Shown: in pieces, positions 44,699-53,039 of the stretch
How positions within the stretch are numbered: position 1 is the first letter of the stretch
Layout of the letters: each line of letters starts with the position of its first letter
NCBI GenBank assembly: GCA_003112755.1
Contig: BFBT01000001.1
Coordinates: 3,410,001-3,474,000 of the forward strand
Direction of reading: 5' to 3'
Length of the DNA stretch: 64,000 nucleotides
Origin: Lawsonibacter asaccharolyticus
Lineage (GTDB): Bacteria; Bacillota; Clostridia; Oscillospirales; Oscillospiraceae
Translations under genes and position numbers: made by a program
The notes under the pieces: model-generated
Database searches by the model: none
What the model was told of the DNA's origin: nothing
The model's input: the letters and a program-made list of their open reading frames with translations, nothing else

Positions 44699-45546
44699 TA
44701 CACAACGCCCCCTTCCTTGATTTCCGCAATTGCTTTGACCATCTGCTCGTCGTCAGGCGCGGAGCCGTGCCAGACGGAGTCGTCCTCCATGAAGGAGACG
44801 CCCTTGCCCTTGACAGTGCGCATCAGGATGGCAGTGGGGTGGCGCATGGTCTTGGCGGTGTGCAGGGCGGTGAGCACGTCCTTCATATTGTGGCCGTTGA
44901 CCTCTACCACCTTCCAGCCGAAAGCGCGCCACTTGTCAGCCAGGGGCTCCACCGTCATGATGTCATTGACCCAGCCGTTGATCTGGACGCCGTTGCAGTC
45001 CACGATGGCCACCAGGTTCTTCAGGTCGTGGTGGCTGGCTGCCATGGCGGCCTCCCAGACCATGCCCTCCTGGATCTCACCGTCACCCAGCATGACGTAG
45101 GTCATGTAGTCCTGGTGATGCAGCTTGCCGGACAGGGCCATGCCCACGCCCACGGACAGGCCGTTGCCCAGGGAGCCGGCGGTCATGTCCACGCCGGGGG
45201 TCTTGTTCATGTCCGGATGGCCCTGGAGGATGGAGTGGTACTGACGCAGGGTGTTCAGCTCCTTGGGGTCAAAGTAGCCCCGGCGGGCCAGTGCCGCATA
45301 GAGCACCGGGCAGGAGTGGCCTTTGGAGAGGATGAAGCGGTCCCGGTCAGCCCAGCGGGGGTTCTGGGGATCGATATTCAGCACGTGGAAGTACAGGGCG
45401 GTCACCATCTCCACCGCGGAGAGAGAGCCGCCGGGGTGTCCAGCCTTGGCGGCGTGGATCATGGAGATGATGTCCTGTCGGATCTGGACGGCCTGCTCTT
45501 CCAGCCGTTCCACATCCCGTTGGGTGAAGTAGTTGTGGTTCACCAT
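44698..45546 (-). CDS. Transketolase N-terminal subunit
   Basis: A 282-residue subunit with the diphosphate-binding domain of transketolase. HAAKAGHPGGSLSAVEMVTA near residue 31, DRFILSKGHSCPVLYAAL, and the ThDP motif GDGEIQEG near residue 155 with its downstream Asn in VAIVDCNGVQINGWV. It forms the active site together with the C-terminal subunit encoded next. First gene of the four-gene minus-strand operon, divergent from a LysR gene. The start follows AAAGGATTGAACG. Confidence 0.94.
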   Translation of the reverse strand: MVNHNYFTQRDVERLEEQAVQIRQDIISMIHAAKAGHPGGSLSAVEMVTALYFHVLNIDPQNPRWADRDRFILSKGHSCPVLYAALARRGYFDPKELNTLRQYHSILQGHPDMNKTPGVDMTAGSLGNGLSVGVGMALSGKLHHQDYMTYVMLGDGEIQEGMVWEAAMAASHHDLKNLVAIVDCNGVQINGWVNDIMTVEPLADKWRAFGWKVVEVNGHNMKDVLTALHTAKTMRHPTAILMRTVKGKGVSFMEDDSVWHGSAPDDEQMVKAIAEIKEGGVV

Positions 45547-45676
45547 CGTTCAATCCTTTCTACATCAGTTTTTGTTCTCCCTGGCTCCCAGCCTTTTGCC
45601 GGGGGCCTGTTTCCTTCTTCGCCCATAGACTACCTCCGCCGGCGAAAAAAGTCCAATTCTTGTTTGTGACAGCTGG

Positions 45677-45693
45677 TATCATTAAAAATGATA
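45677..45693. promoter_or_regulatory. Likely LysR operator
   Basis: TATCATT-AAA-AATGATA, a 7+3+7 perfect palindrome of the T-N11-A form used by LysR proteins. It lies in the 368-base space between the divergent LysR and transketolase genes. Confidence 0.65.
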
Positions 45694-45711
45694 TCGCATC
45701 CCCAAACTTTC

Positions 45712-45740
45712 TTGACAAGTCCGGGAAAATAGCGGATACT
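45712..45740 (+). promoter_or_regulatory. Possible promoter of the LysR gene
   Basis: TTGACA (45712-45717), 17-base spacer, GATACT (45735-45740). It lies about 20 bases from the likely LysR operator, as expected for autoregulation. Confidence 0.55.
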
Positions 45741-45914
45741 GAGCTTTGGCAGCCCTTCTCCACTCTGGAACGAGCCCCCGCTTTTCCTTTTGATTTGACA
45801 TTTTGCACAAAACAGATGCTCTCTATTTTGTTGGTCTGAAAAAACGCTTTTGCCGCCCGCTCCGCCCGCCGCGGGGACTAGCGGCCATCCCATTGATCGG
45901 AGGCATGAAACCAT

Positions 45915-46796
45915 ATGGAACTTTACACGCTTCGCTATGTGCTGGCCGTGGCCGATTCGGGGAATTTTTCCCTGGCGGCCCAGGCCTGCCACGTGGGACA
46001 GCCCGCCCTGTCCCAGCAGATCGCCAAGCTGGAGAAGGAACTGGGGGTGGCCCTCTTCGCCCGCAATCCCAGGGGTGCCACCCTGACGGAGGCGGGCAAG
46101 GATTTTGTTCTCCGAGCCAGGGAGATCCTTCAGCGCGCCCAGGCCCTCCAGGCGGAGATGTCCTTCTATGCCGGGCTGCGCAAGGGCTCCCTCAACCTGG
46201 GCATCATCACCAGCCTCCAGTGCATCAACTTCGGCGGCATGCTCTCCGCCTTCTGCGGCAGTTACCCCGACATCTCGGTGAACATCGTTCAGGAGGGGAC
46301 CCACCGGCTGCTGGAGCTGCTGCTGGACCGGAAGGTGGACTTGGCCTTTCTCAACCGCCCCCTGTCCCAGCTGGCCTCCAGCCTGGAGTTCGTCAAGCTG
46401 GGGGAGGACCATTACTCCTTGGCGGTCCCCCGTGTCCACCCCCTGGCCGGTCGTGAGGAGGTCAGCCTGCGGGAGCTGCGGGGGGAGCACTTCATCTTCC
46501 ACCAGACCGGCCAGGTGGCCGCGGAGCTGTGCCTCACCGCCTGCCGCCGGGCGGGCTTTGAGCCGGACATCGTCTGCCGCTCCAGCAGTCCCACCACCAG
46601 CCTCTACATGGTCCAGGGCGGGCTTGGGGTTGCCTTTCTGCCCTCGGAGGACTTCCGCTCCCATACCCTCTCCGGCGTCCGGGAGATCAAACTGGAGGAG
46701 CGGATCGTCAAGGAGGTGGGGGTGGCCTGGCGCCGGGACGCGGCCTCCCCCCTGGTGGACGCCGCAGTCCAGTTCGCCCGGGAGTGGGTCAAATGA
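45915..46796 (+). CDS. LysR family regulator of the transketolase operon
   Basis: A 293-residue LysR-type regulator (CynR/OxyR-like size). The DNA-binding part is LRYVLAVADSGNFSLAAQAC...PALSQQIAKLEKELG. The effector domain begins near residue 90 (GSLNLGIITSLQCINFGGML). It is divergent from the split transketolase operon, the classical LysR layout, with a palindromic operator between them. GGAGGC lies 11 bases before the ATG. The effector is probably a metabolite of that pathway. Confidence 0.94.
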   Translation: MELYTLRYVLAVADSGNFSLAAQACHVGQPALSQQIAKLEKELGVALFARNPRGATLTEAGKDFVLRAREILQRAQALQAEMSFYAGLRKGSLNLGIITSLQCINFGGMLSAFCGSYPDISVNIVQEGTHRLLELLLDRKVDLAFLNRPLSQLASSLEFVKLGEDHYSLAVPRVHPLAGREEVSLRELRGEHFIFHQTGQVAAELCLTACRRAGFEPDIVCRSSSPTTSLYMVQGGLGVAFLPSEDFRSHTLSGVREIKLEERIVKEVGVAWRRDAASPLVDAAVQFAREWVK

Positions 46797-46838
46797 CCGC
46801 CCCCTTCTTTTCCTCTTTTCCCCCTGTCCCTCTTGTTG

Positions 46839-46844
46839 TATAAT
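46839..46844 (+). promoter_or_regulatory. -10 box of the XRE regulator gene
   Basis: TATAAT 30 bases before the start codon; no clear -35 hexamer, though the T/C-rich upstream stretch is common in this genome. Confidence 0.55.
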
Positions 46845-46873
46845 AGAGCCATTCCACTGAGGAGGTCTTTTCT

Positions 46874-47335
46874 ATGATCACATTGGCACAGCGCATCGAA
46901 GCCCTGCGCACCGAACGGGGTCTCAGCCGTCCCGCCCTCTCCCAGGCCCTGGGCTTTCCCAAAAATGCGGCGGAAAAGTTCGAGACCGGCCGCCAGACCC
47001 CCACCCGGGAGCAGCAGGAGAAGATGGCCGCCTTTTTCGGGGTCTCCCTCTTCTATCTCCGGGGGGAGAGCAACGACCGCACCCGTCAGGAGACCTGGAT
47101 GGACGGCGGCTTCCAGGATGAGGAGGAGCCCGCTCCCCCGCCCCGCCGCGCCGCCCGGCCCGTCCCCCAGAGCGGCCCCGCCGGCCAGGACCAGGGCACG
47201 GTGTTCGACGCCTTCCTCCACAGCAAGGCGTTTCAGGATATGATCCGCGCCGCGGTACAGGAGGCCCTGCGCTCCCCTGAGGGGCAGGATATCCTCACCC
47301 AGGCCGTCCGCAAGGAGCTGGCCCGGCAGCGGTGA
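46874..47335 (+). CDS. XRE family regulator
   Basis: A 153-residue protein with an N-terminal Cro/CI helix-turn-helix (IEALRTERGLSRPALSQALG, QEKMAAFFGVSLFYLRGE), a Pro/Glu-rich linker and an acidic helical end (FLHSKAFQDMIRAAVQEAL). GAGGAGG precedes the ATG and a TATAAT box lies upstream. The DUF4317 gene follows by 36 bases and may be in the same transcript. The target is unknown. Confidence 0.9.
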   Translation: MITLAQRIEALRTERGLSRPALSQALGFPKNAAEKFETGRQTPTREQQEKMAAFFGVSLFYLRGESNDRTRQETWMDGGFQDEEEPAPPPRRAARPVPQSGPAGQDQGTVFDAFLHSKAFQDMIRAAVQEALRSPEGQDILTQAVRKELARQR

Positions 47336-47371
47336 GCGCCGGCCTGAAATCTGTACAGAAGAGGAGTCTCT

Positions 47372-48502
47372 ATGAACGAAAAGGAAATTTCCGAGATCCG
47401 CCGCCGGTTCCGGCCGGACAGGAGCGGCATCTCCCACATCCGCGGATGTTATGTCAATGAAAACCGGGAGATCGTCTCCCAGTTCGACCAGTCCCTGGGG
47501 CTGATGTCCCAGGAGGAGTCGGAAAAGCTGCTGGCCATCCTCCGGCGCACCCTGTCCGGCACCCTGGGCAAAAACCTGGCGGACATCACCTTCTCCACCC
47601 AGCAGGTGGTGGACAGCGAGGAGCACCGGCTCCTCATGGCCCTGCGGGGCTCCTCCCTGGCGGACGAAGAGGCCGTGCAGGCCCTGTTCCAGCGGGTCAT
47701 CTCCTCCCTCACCCTGGAGGGGAACTATCTCATCCTCCTGGCCCACGACACCTACGACGTCCCCTACCGGGCCAAAGACGGGGAGCGGATGGACGACGCC
47801 TCCGACCAGGTGTTCTCCTACATCCTGTGCTCCATCTGCCCGGTGAAGCTGACCAAGCCCGCCCTGAGCTACTTTGTCTATGAAAATGCCTTCCACGACC
47901 TGAAGGCGGACTGGGTCGTCTCTCCGCCGGAGGCAGGCTTCCTCTTCCCCGCCTTTGACGAGCGCACCACCAACCTCTATAATGCCCTCTACTACTCCCG
48001 GGACATCGGGGAGAACCACCCGGAGCTCATTGACGCCCTGTTCCGCACCCCTCCTCCCATGCCTGCCGCCGTCCAGAAGGAGACCTTTGAGTCCCTCCTG
48101 GGGGAGACGCTGGCGGAGGATTGCAGCTATCACGTGGTCCAGGCCGTCCACAGCCAGCTGCGGGACATGATCGAAGAGCACAAGGCCAGCAAGGAGGAGC
48201 AGCCCCTCCTGCTCTCCAAGGGGGAGGTGCGGTCCGTCCTGTCCTCCTGCGGCGTGGCCGCCCCCCATGTGGATGCCTTTGAGGCCCAGTATGACCAGGC
48301 CTTCGGCCCGGAGGCCGGCCTGAGCCCCCGCAATCTGGTGGACCCCAAGCAGCTGGAGGTCCGCACTCCCGACGTCACCATCCACGTCAACCCGGAGCGC
48401 AGCGACCTGGTGGAGACCCGCATGATTGAGGGCACCCGGTACATCCTCATCCGGGCCAACGAGGGCGTGGAGGTCAACGGCGTCAGCATCCAGATCTCCT
48501 GA
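47372..48502 (+). CDS. DUF4317 family protein
   Basis: A 376-residue cytoplasmic protein of the DUF4317 family, common in Firmicutes. Family blocks are MNEKEISEIRRRFRPDRSGI, RGCYVNENREIVSQFDQSLG and SYILCSICPVKLTKPALSYF. No reaction is known. GAGGAG precedes the ATG, and a strong terminator shared with the convergent formiminotransferase gene follows the stop. Confidence 0.9.
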   Translation: MNEKEISEIRRRFRPDRSGISHIRGCYVNENREIVSQFDQSLGLMSQEESEKLLAILRRTLSGTLGKNLADITFSTQQVVDSEEHRLLMALRGSSLADEEAVQALFQRVISSLTLEGNYLILLAHDTYDVPYRAKDGERMDDASDQVFSYILCSICPVKLTKPALSYFVYENAFHDLKADWVVSPPEAGFLFPAFDERTTNLYNALYYSRDIGENHPELIDALFRTPPPMPAAVQKETFESLLGETLAEDCSYHVVQAVHSQLRDMIEEHKASKEEQPLLLSKGEVRSVLSSCGVAAPHVDAFEAQYDQAFGPEAGLSPRNLVDPKQLEVRTPDVTIHVNPERSDLVETRMIEGTRYILIRANEGVEVNGVSIQIS

Positions 48503-48510
48503 AACTGTCG

Positions 48511-48555
48511 AAAAAGCGAGAGCGGCCCCTCTGTTCCAGAGGGGCCGCTCCTTTT
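48511..48555. terminator. Bidirectional terminator
   Basis: A perfect 14-bp stem (48520-48533 with 48537-48550), AAAAA on the left and CTTTTG on the right. Ends the DUF4317 gene (plus) and the formiminotransferase gene (minus). Confidence 0.92.
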
Positions 48556-48565
48556 GCTTGTCCGT

Positions 48566-49465
48566 CTATTCGATATGCAGCTCCAGCACCTGCTCGGAGG
48601 AGAAGTCCTCGATCTGGAGGTAGTACTCCGCGCAGTCCAGCAGGGCCTTCATGGGGACAATGCCCACCACCTCGCTGCCCACCACCCGGACGCCATAGCG
48701 CCGGGCCTCCATCTTCACCATCTCAAAGACACTGTAAATGGAACTTTTGGTGTAGTCGGTCAGGTTCATGGTCACCTGAGCCAGGTTCCGCTCCTCCAGG
48801 GCGATGCCCATGGCCTTCACATAGTGCAGGCCGCCGCCGATGTTCCGCACCCGGCGGGCGATCTGCCGGGCGATCTCCACATTGGGGGTGTCCAGGTTGA
48901 TGTTGAAGCAGATCAGAGGCATCCGGGCCCCGATGGCGGTGGCCCCGCCAGTGGGGTGGATGGTATCCGGCCCGAAGTCCGGCTTCCACAGGGGGTCCTT
49001 CATCTTCTCCGCCAGCCCCTCGAACTGTCCCTTGCGGATGTTGGCCAGGTCCACCCGGTGGGGGGCAGTGGCAGACTTCTCATAGAGGTAGAAGGGCTGT
49101 CCGTAGAGCAGAGCGGCTTCCTGTGCTATCTCCCGGGCCAGCTGGTCCGCCTCCTGAATGGTGCAGTCCCGCACCGGGATGAAGGGGATCACGTCCACGC
49201 AGCCGATGCGGGGATGCTGCCCCTCGTGCCGGGTCATATCGATCAGCTCCACCGCCGTGCCGATGGCCTCCACCATGGCCCGCTTCAGGGGCTCCGGCTG
49301 GCCCAGCACCGTCACCACGCAGCGGTTGTGGTCTGGGTCTGTGGAGTAGTCCAGCAGCTTCACTCCCGGCTTGGCCCGGAAGGAGTCCACGATGCGCTCC
49401 ACCTTCTTCAGGTCCCGCCCCTCGCTGAAATTGGGGACGGATTCGATCCATTTATCCAGCTTCAT
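48566..49465 (-). CDS. Glutamate formimidoyltransferase, copy 1
   Basis: A 299-residue FtcD N-terminal-type enzyme that moves the formimino group of N-formimino-glutamate (or a related formimino amino acid) to tetrahydrofolate. Blocks: ESVPNFSEGRD, DHNRCVVTV, the active-site region TRHEGQHPRIGCVDVIPF with the catalytic His, and HPTGGATAIGARMPLICFN. There is no cyclodeaminase domain, unlike the mammalian fusion. It is divergent from the SARP regulator gene and has a strong promoter. A second, diverged copy is at 54352. The two may serve different formimino compounds, for example from histidine and from purines, which is inference. Confidence 0.93.
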   Translation of the reverse strand: MKLDKWIESVPNFSEGRDLKKVERIVDSFRAKPGVKLLDYSTDPDHNRCVVTVLGQPEPLKRAMVEAIGTAVELIDMTRHEGQHPRIGCVDVIPFIPVRDCTIQEADQLAREIAQEAALLYGQPFYLYEKSATAPHRVDLANIRKGQFEGLAEKMKDPLWKPDFGPDTIHPTGGATAIGARMPLICFNINLDTPNVEIARQIARRVRNIGGGLHYVKAMGIALEERNLAQVTMNLTDYTKSSIYSVFEMVKMEARRYGVRVVGSEVVGIVPMKALLDCAEYYLQIEDFSSEQVLELHIE

Positions 49466-49529
49466 GTCTCTCTCCTCTCTCTGTCCTGGGCCACGGGGAC
49501 GCCCCCCTCTTTTACCTTTTTATATTATT

Positions 49530-49558
49530 ATTATAGTGTTTTCCCCTCCCCCTGGCAA
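49530..49558 (-). promoter_or_regulatory. Promoter of formimidoyltransferase copy 1
   Basis: Minus strand TTGCCA (49558-49553), 17-base spacer, TATAAT (49535-49530), 65 bases before the start codon. Confidence 0.8.
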
Positions 49559-49598
49559 GGCAAAAACGCGTCCCCGGCAAATTTTTGCCCGGGAACAG

Positions 49599-49628
49599 TT
49601 GCACACCCGGCCCCAAATCCGATATACT
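49599..49628 (+). promoter_or_regulatory. Promoter of the SARP regulator gene
   Basis: TTGCAC (49599-49604), 18-base spacer, TATACT (49623-49628), 30 bases before the start codon. It is back to back with the copy 1 promoter, 40 bases away. Confidence 0.7.
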
Positions 49629-49657
49629 GGACCCAGACCAAAGAGGGGGGCTTTCTG

Positions 49658-52600
49658 ATGCTCAATGTGACCATGCTCCAGACCCCCAGCGTCACGCTGG
49701 ACGGGGTCCCGGTCTCCTTTCCCTTCAAGCGGGCGGACGCCCTGCTGTACTACATGCTGGTGCGCCGCAGCGCCACCCGGCAGGAGCTCATCTCTCTGCT
49801 GTGGGAGAGCTGCGACGAGGCCACCGGCCTGAAAAATCTCCGCAACACCTTATATACGCTGAAAAAGACCCTGGGGGGCGACTTTCTCCTCTCCCCCCAG
49901 AAGTCCCTGGTGGTGGTGAACAGCGCCTGGGAGGTGGACTGCGACTACGACCGCTTCACCCAGCGGGGGGATTTCTCCGCCTACCGAGGCCCCTTCCTCC
50001 AGGGCTTCGCCGTCAAGCACGCCTTCTCCTTCGACGAGTGGCTGGACCGCACCCGGGAGAAGCTCCACGAGCAGTATCTGGGCCGGCTGGCCCAGCAGGC
50101 CCAGGCCGCCCTGGAGGCCGGCGACCCGGAGGAGGCTGCCCGCTTGGCCACCGAGTATCTGCGGGAGGACCCCTTTGACGAGTCCATGGCCGCCTTCCTC
50201 ATGGAGCGCCTGCGGGCGGCCCGGAAGTACTCCCGGGCCGCCCAGGTGTACCAGCGGCTGAAGGAGCAGCTCTCCGAGGAGCTGGGTGTGGACCCCCTGG
50301 AGAGCACCACCATGCTCTATTACGAGATCATGAACCAGTGGAACGACACCACCCAGGCCCCCGGGGAGGCAGAGGCGCCCCAGGTCCCCGTGGGACGGGA
50401 GACCCTCTATGCCGCCCTGCGGGCGGCGGCGGGCTCCTTCGCCGAGGGGGCGGTGCGCCGCTGCTCCCAGCTGTTCATCGGGGAGGTGGGCTCCGGCAAG
50501 AGCGAGCTCATCAGCCACTTCCTCCGCTGGTCCGATCTGTCCGCCCTGCTGGTGCTGCGGTGCGGCTGCCTCCAGTCGGAGGAGGGCCTCCCTCTGGCCC
50601 CCTGGGACCGCATCCTGCTGTCCCTGCGGGAGTTCATCCAGGAGGAGCAGCTCTCCCTCCCGGTCCCGGTCCAGGTCCGATTAGGCCAGGCGTTCCCTCT
50701 CTTCCGCTCTGAGAACGCCTGGCCGGGCGGAGTCTCCGCCCGGGCGCTGCGCCAGTGGGACCAGGGGCTGGAGGACAGCCTCCTGCTCCTCTTCTCCGCT
50801 GTCACCCGCCGGAAAAAGGTGCTCCTGGTGCTGGAGGACCTGCAATGGGCTGACGAGGAGAGCCTGCGTCTGGGGGACGCCCTGCTCCGCCGCCTGGAGG
50901 GCAGGGGGCTGATGACCATCCTCACCGCCCGGGACGACCTCTCCCCCTCTGCCCTGGCCCGGCTGGAGTCGCTGGAGGCGGACGGCCTGCTCCGCCGCCA
51001 TCGCCTGCCCCCTCTCACCCCGGAACAGACAGAGGAGCTGCTCCGCAGGGAGCTGGGCGGTGAGGCCGCCCGGCGCATGGCTCCCCAGTTTCACCGGGAG
51101 ACCGGAGGCAACCTCTATCTGCTCACCGAGCTGACCCAGGCCTACCGCCGCAGCGGCGATGTGGAGGCCACCCTCCAGACCCTGGGGGATATCCTGATGG
51201 ACCGGCTCTCCGGCCTGTCCGGAGCGGCCCTCCAGGTGGCCGAGCTCATCTCCCTCTTCTCCGAGGAGGTGCCCAGCCGCCTGCTGCTGGAGCTGATGGA
51301 CCAGAATGACCGCCTGCTCACCGCCGGTCTGGACGAGCTGCGGGGCCGGGGCATCATCCTGGAGCACCACACCGAGGGGGACCCCACCTACCGCTTTGCC
51401 CACCAGCGCATCCGGGAGCTGGTCTACGACCGGCTCTCCTACTCCCAGCGTCAGCCCCTCCACCTCCAGGCCGCCGAGTTGCTCTCCCAGGGGGAGCAGC
51501 CCCAGGAGGGGGGCGCCTGCCGCCAGATCGCCCGCCACTTCCAGCTGGCCGGCAGCCGCCTGCGTGCTCTGGAGTACCGCATCCGGGCCTGTGATCTGGA
51601 CAGCTCCCGGGCCTTCGAGCCCTTCTCCCCCCTGGGGGGAGACGCCCCCGCCCCCCGCTCCCCAGAGGAGCTGGAGGAGCAGACCCAGCAGTTCCTGCGG
51701 GAGCTGTCCGCCCTGCGCCGTGAGGGGGCGGACCCCGCAGTCCTGGGCCGTCTGGAGCTGGCCACCGCTCTGATCCAGGGGCGCATCGCCCTGTTCCAGG
51801 GGGACAGTGCCCGGGGCAGCGACATCCTGGGCGCCCTCAGCGGCGGCAGCATCCACCCCGACACGGGGGTGCTCATCCGGGCCTGCTACCTGCTGGCCTC
51901 CTCCGCCCTCTACCGCCAGGCCACTGAACAGGTGGAGCGCTACACCGCCACCGGCATGCGCCTGCTGGAGCGCACCCGGGACCCGGTCCAGCAGGCCCAG
52001 TTCCAGCGGCTTCGGGGCGGCCTGTTCTGTCTCCAGGGCGCCTATGACAAGAGCCGCTACTATCTGCTGGAGGCCATGGACGCTCTGCGGGGACAGCCCC
52101 GCTCCACCGCGGTCCGGCTCCAGCTGGCGGCCGTCTACTGTGACTACGGCCGGGTCTGCCGTCAGCGGCTGGAGTACGCCGACGCCTGCTCCTACTATAA
52201 GCGGGCCCTCTCCCTGCTGGGAGACCTGCCCTGGCCCGGCGGCGTCTGGGTCTATGTCCATTACGGGCGGGCCGCTTTTGCCCTGGAGGACCATCCCAGG
52301 GCCCGTGAGCTGTTTCAGCATGGGTATGACAACGCGAAAGTTTCCGGCGAGCTGTGGGGCCGGACAGCCGCCTCAGCCTACACCGCCTATTATCAGGCCA
52401 TGGAGGGGGACTACGAGCGGGCGGCGGTCAGCTTGGCCGATGCCCAGTCCTGCCAGCAGCGGCTGAATTCCCCTCTGGAGGGGGTCATCCTCCACTTTGT
52501 CTCCATGCACATCCGCAGCCGGCTGGACCTGGAGCAGCGGACGGGCTCCCCCCTCGCCCCTCTGCTCACCTACTCCCCGGAGAGCTACGCCCGGCAGGGG

Positions 52601-52738
52601 GTCCGCCTGCTTTCCAGCGTCCCCAGCGTATTCGAGGCGGAGCAGCTCTCCCAGAGCCTGCGCAACGGCATCGCCACCCAGCAGCGGTACCGTGCCTCTG
52701 AGCTGTACAGCAAAAACAAGCATTTTATGGCGGAATGA
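49658..52738 (+). CDS. Large SARP/BTAD regulator with AAA ATPase and TPR-like repeats
   Basis: A 1026-residue signal-transduction ATPase. Residues 1-95 form an OmpR-like winged helix (ATRQELISLLWE, NLRNTLYTLKKTL), and about 95-245 the BTAD helical domain (AARKYSRAAQVYQRLKEQL, ELGVDPLEST). An AAA/STAND ATPase follows with Walker A GEVGSGKS at 275-282 and Walker B VLLVLEDLQWADE at 388-400. The C-terminal 500 residues are TPR-like helices (SSALYRQATEQVERYTATG). AGAGGGGGG precedes the ATG at 49658. It lies between two formimidoyltransferase units, so it probably controls both. Such regulators switch on ligand and ATP binding; the ligand is unknown. Confidence 0.92.
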   Translation: MLNVTMLQTPSVTLDGVPVSFPFKRADALLYYMLVRRSATRQELISLLWESCDEATGLKNLRNTLYTLKKTLGGDFLLSPQKSLVVVNSAWEVDCDYDRFTQRGDFSAYRGPFLQGFAVKHAFSFDEWLDRTREKLHEQYLGRLAQQAQAALEAGDPEEAARLATEYLREDPFDESMAAFLMERLRAARKYSRAAQVYQRLKEQLSEELGVDPLESTTMLYYEIMNQWNDTTQAPGEAEAPQVPVGRETLYAALRAAAGSFAEGAVRRCSQLFIGEVGSGKSELISHFLRWSDLSALLVLRCGCLQSEEGLPLAPWDRILLSLREFIQEEQLSLPVPVQVRLGQAFPLFRSENAWPGGVSARALRQWDQGLEDSLLLLFSAVTRRKKVLLVLEDLQWADEESLRLGDALLRRLEGRGLMTILTARDDLSPSALARLESLEADGLLRRHRLPPLTPEQTEELLRRELGGEAARRMAPQFHRETGGNLYLLTELTQAYRRSGDVEATLQTLGDILMDRLSGLSGAALQVAELISLFSEEVPSRLLLELMDQNDRLLTAGLDELRGRGIILEHHTEGDPTYRFAHQRIRELVYDRLSYSQRQPLHLQAAELLSQGEQPQEGGACRQIARHFQLAGSRLRALEYRIRACDLDSSRAFEPFSPLGGDAPAPRSPEELEEQTQQFLRELSALRREGADPAVLGRLELATALIQGRIALFQGDSARGSDILGALSGGSIHPDTGVLIRACYLLASSALYRQATEQVERYTATGMRLLERTRDPVQQAQFQRLRGGLFCLQGAYDKSRYYLLEAMDALRGQPRSTAVRLQLAAVYCDYGRVCRQRLEYADACSYYKRALSLLGDLPWPGGVWVYVHYGRAAFALEDHPRARELFQHGYDNAKVSGELWGRTAASAYTAYYQAMEGDYERAAVSLADAQSCQQRLNSPLEGVILHFVSMHIRSRLDLEQRTGSPLAPLLTYSPESYARQGVRLLSSVPSVFEAEQLSQSLRNGIATQQRYRASELYSKNKHFMAE

Positions 52739-52800
52739 GCAGTAACCGCCCCCACATGATCGCCATTTTTATAGATGCGCCTAAAATTTATCGGTGCGTC

Positions 52801-52828
52801 TTGACAGATGCTCTTCTATGGATATATT
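52801..52828 (+). promoter_or_regulatory. Upstream promoter facing the gltS operon
   Basis: TTGACA (52801-52806), 16-base spacer, TATATT (52823-52828). Transcription would start near 52836, directly before the terminator hairpin at 52842. Confidence 0.65.
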
Positions 52829-52841
52829 ATGGACACGCAAA

Positions 52842-52877
52842 GACGCAGCGGTCCGTTTGGACTGCGGCGTCTTTTTT
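52842..52877 (+). terminator. Terminator after the SARP gene / possible attenuator
   Basis: Stem 52842-52854 with 52859-52871, with one G-U pair and one mismatch, loop GTTT, then TTTTTT. It ends the SARP transcript, and would also end anything started at the promoter at 52801. Confidence 0.85.
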
Positions 52878-52886
52878 CAATTTTTA

Positions 52887-52943
52887 GAATTAGACGTTTT
52901 TTAGATGCTCTTTGACTATACTGGCGTCAGAAACGTCTAATTC
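52887..52943. promoter_or_regulatory. 13-bp inverted repeat around the gltS promoter
   Basis: GAATTAGACGTTT (52887-52899) and AAACGTCTAATTC (52931-52943) are perfect inverse copies separated by 31 bases. A TATACT -10 box (52917-52922) lies between them; no good -35 is present at 17 bases. The arms would flank the promoter from about -42 to +14, suited to a dimeric regulator or a looped complex. Confidence 0.65.
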
Positions 52944-53039
52944 TGTTCCGGCGAAAGGAGGTCGGCTGGCCGGGGCAGTGTTTCGGTCCGTAAGGAGAGC
53001 GGTCCGAGGAAAAAAGAGAATCAATGGGAGGGTAACATT

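Larger units (their letters stand above)
52772..52912. repeat. Direct repeats AGATGC in the gltS control region
   Basis: TAGATGC occurs at 52772 and the longer AGATGCTCTT at 52806 and 52903. The first two are 33 bases apart, three helical turns. SARP-type proteins bind direct repeats near the -35 region, so these are candidate sites for the regulator encoded just upstream. Confidence 0.55.

Noticed and set aside
41102-45100. A 1332-codon plus-strand frame opposite the transketolase/ThDP operon
   Set aside because: It runs across several clear minus-strand genes and their spacers; composition typical of an antisense frame.
48554-49657. A 368-codon N-terminal extension of the SARP gene
   Set aside because: It lies antisense to formimidoyltransferase copy 1; the true start at 49658 has a promoter and a ribosome site.
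50681-52321. Long minus-strand frame inside the SARP gene
   Set aside because: Gln/Gly/Leu-rich shadow; the plus-strand protein has full domain structure here.
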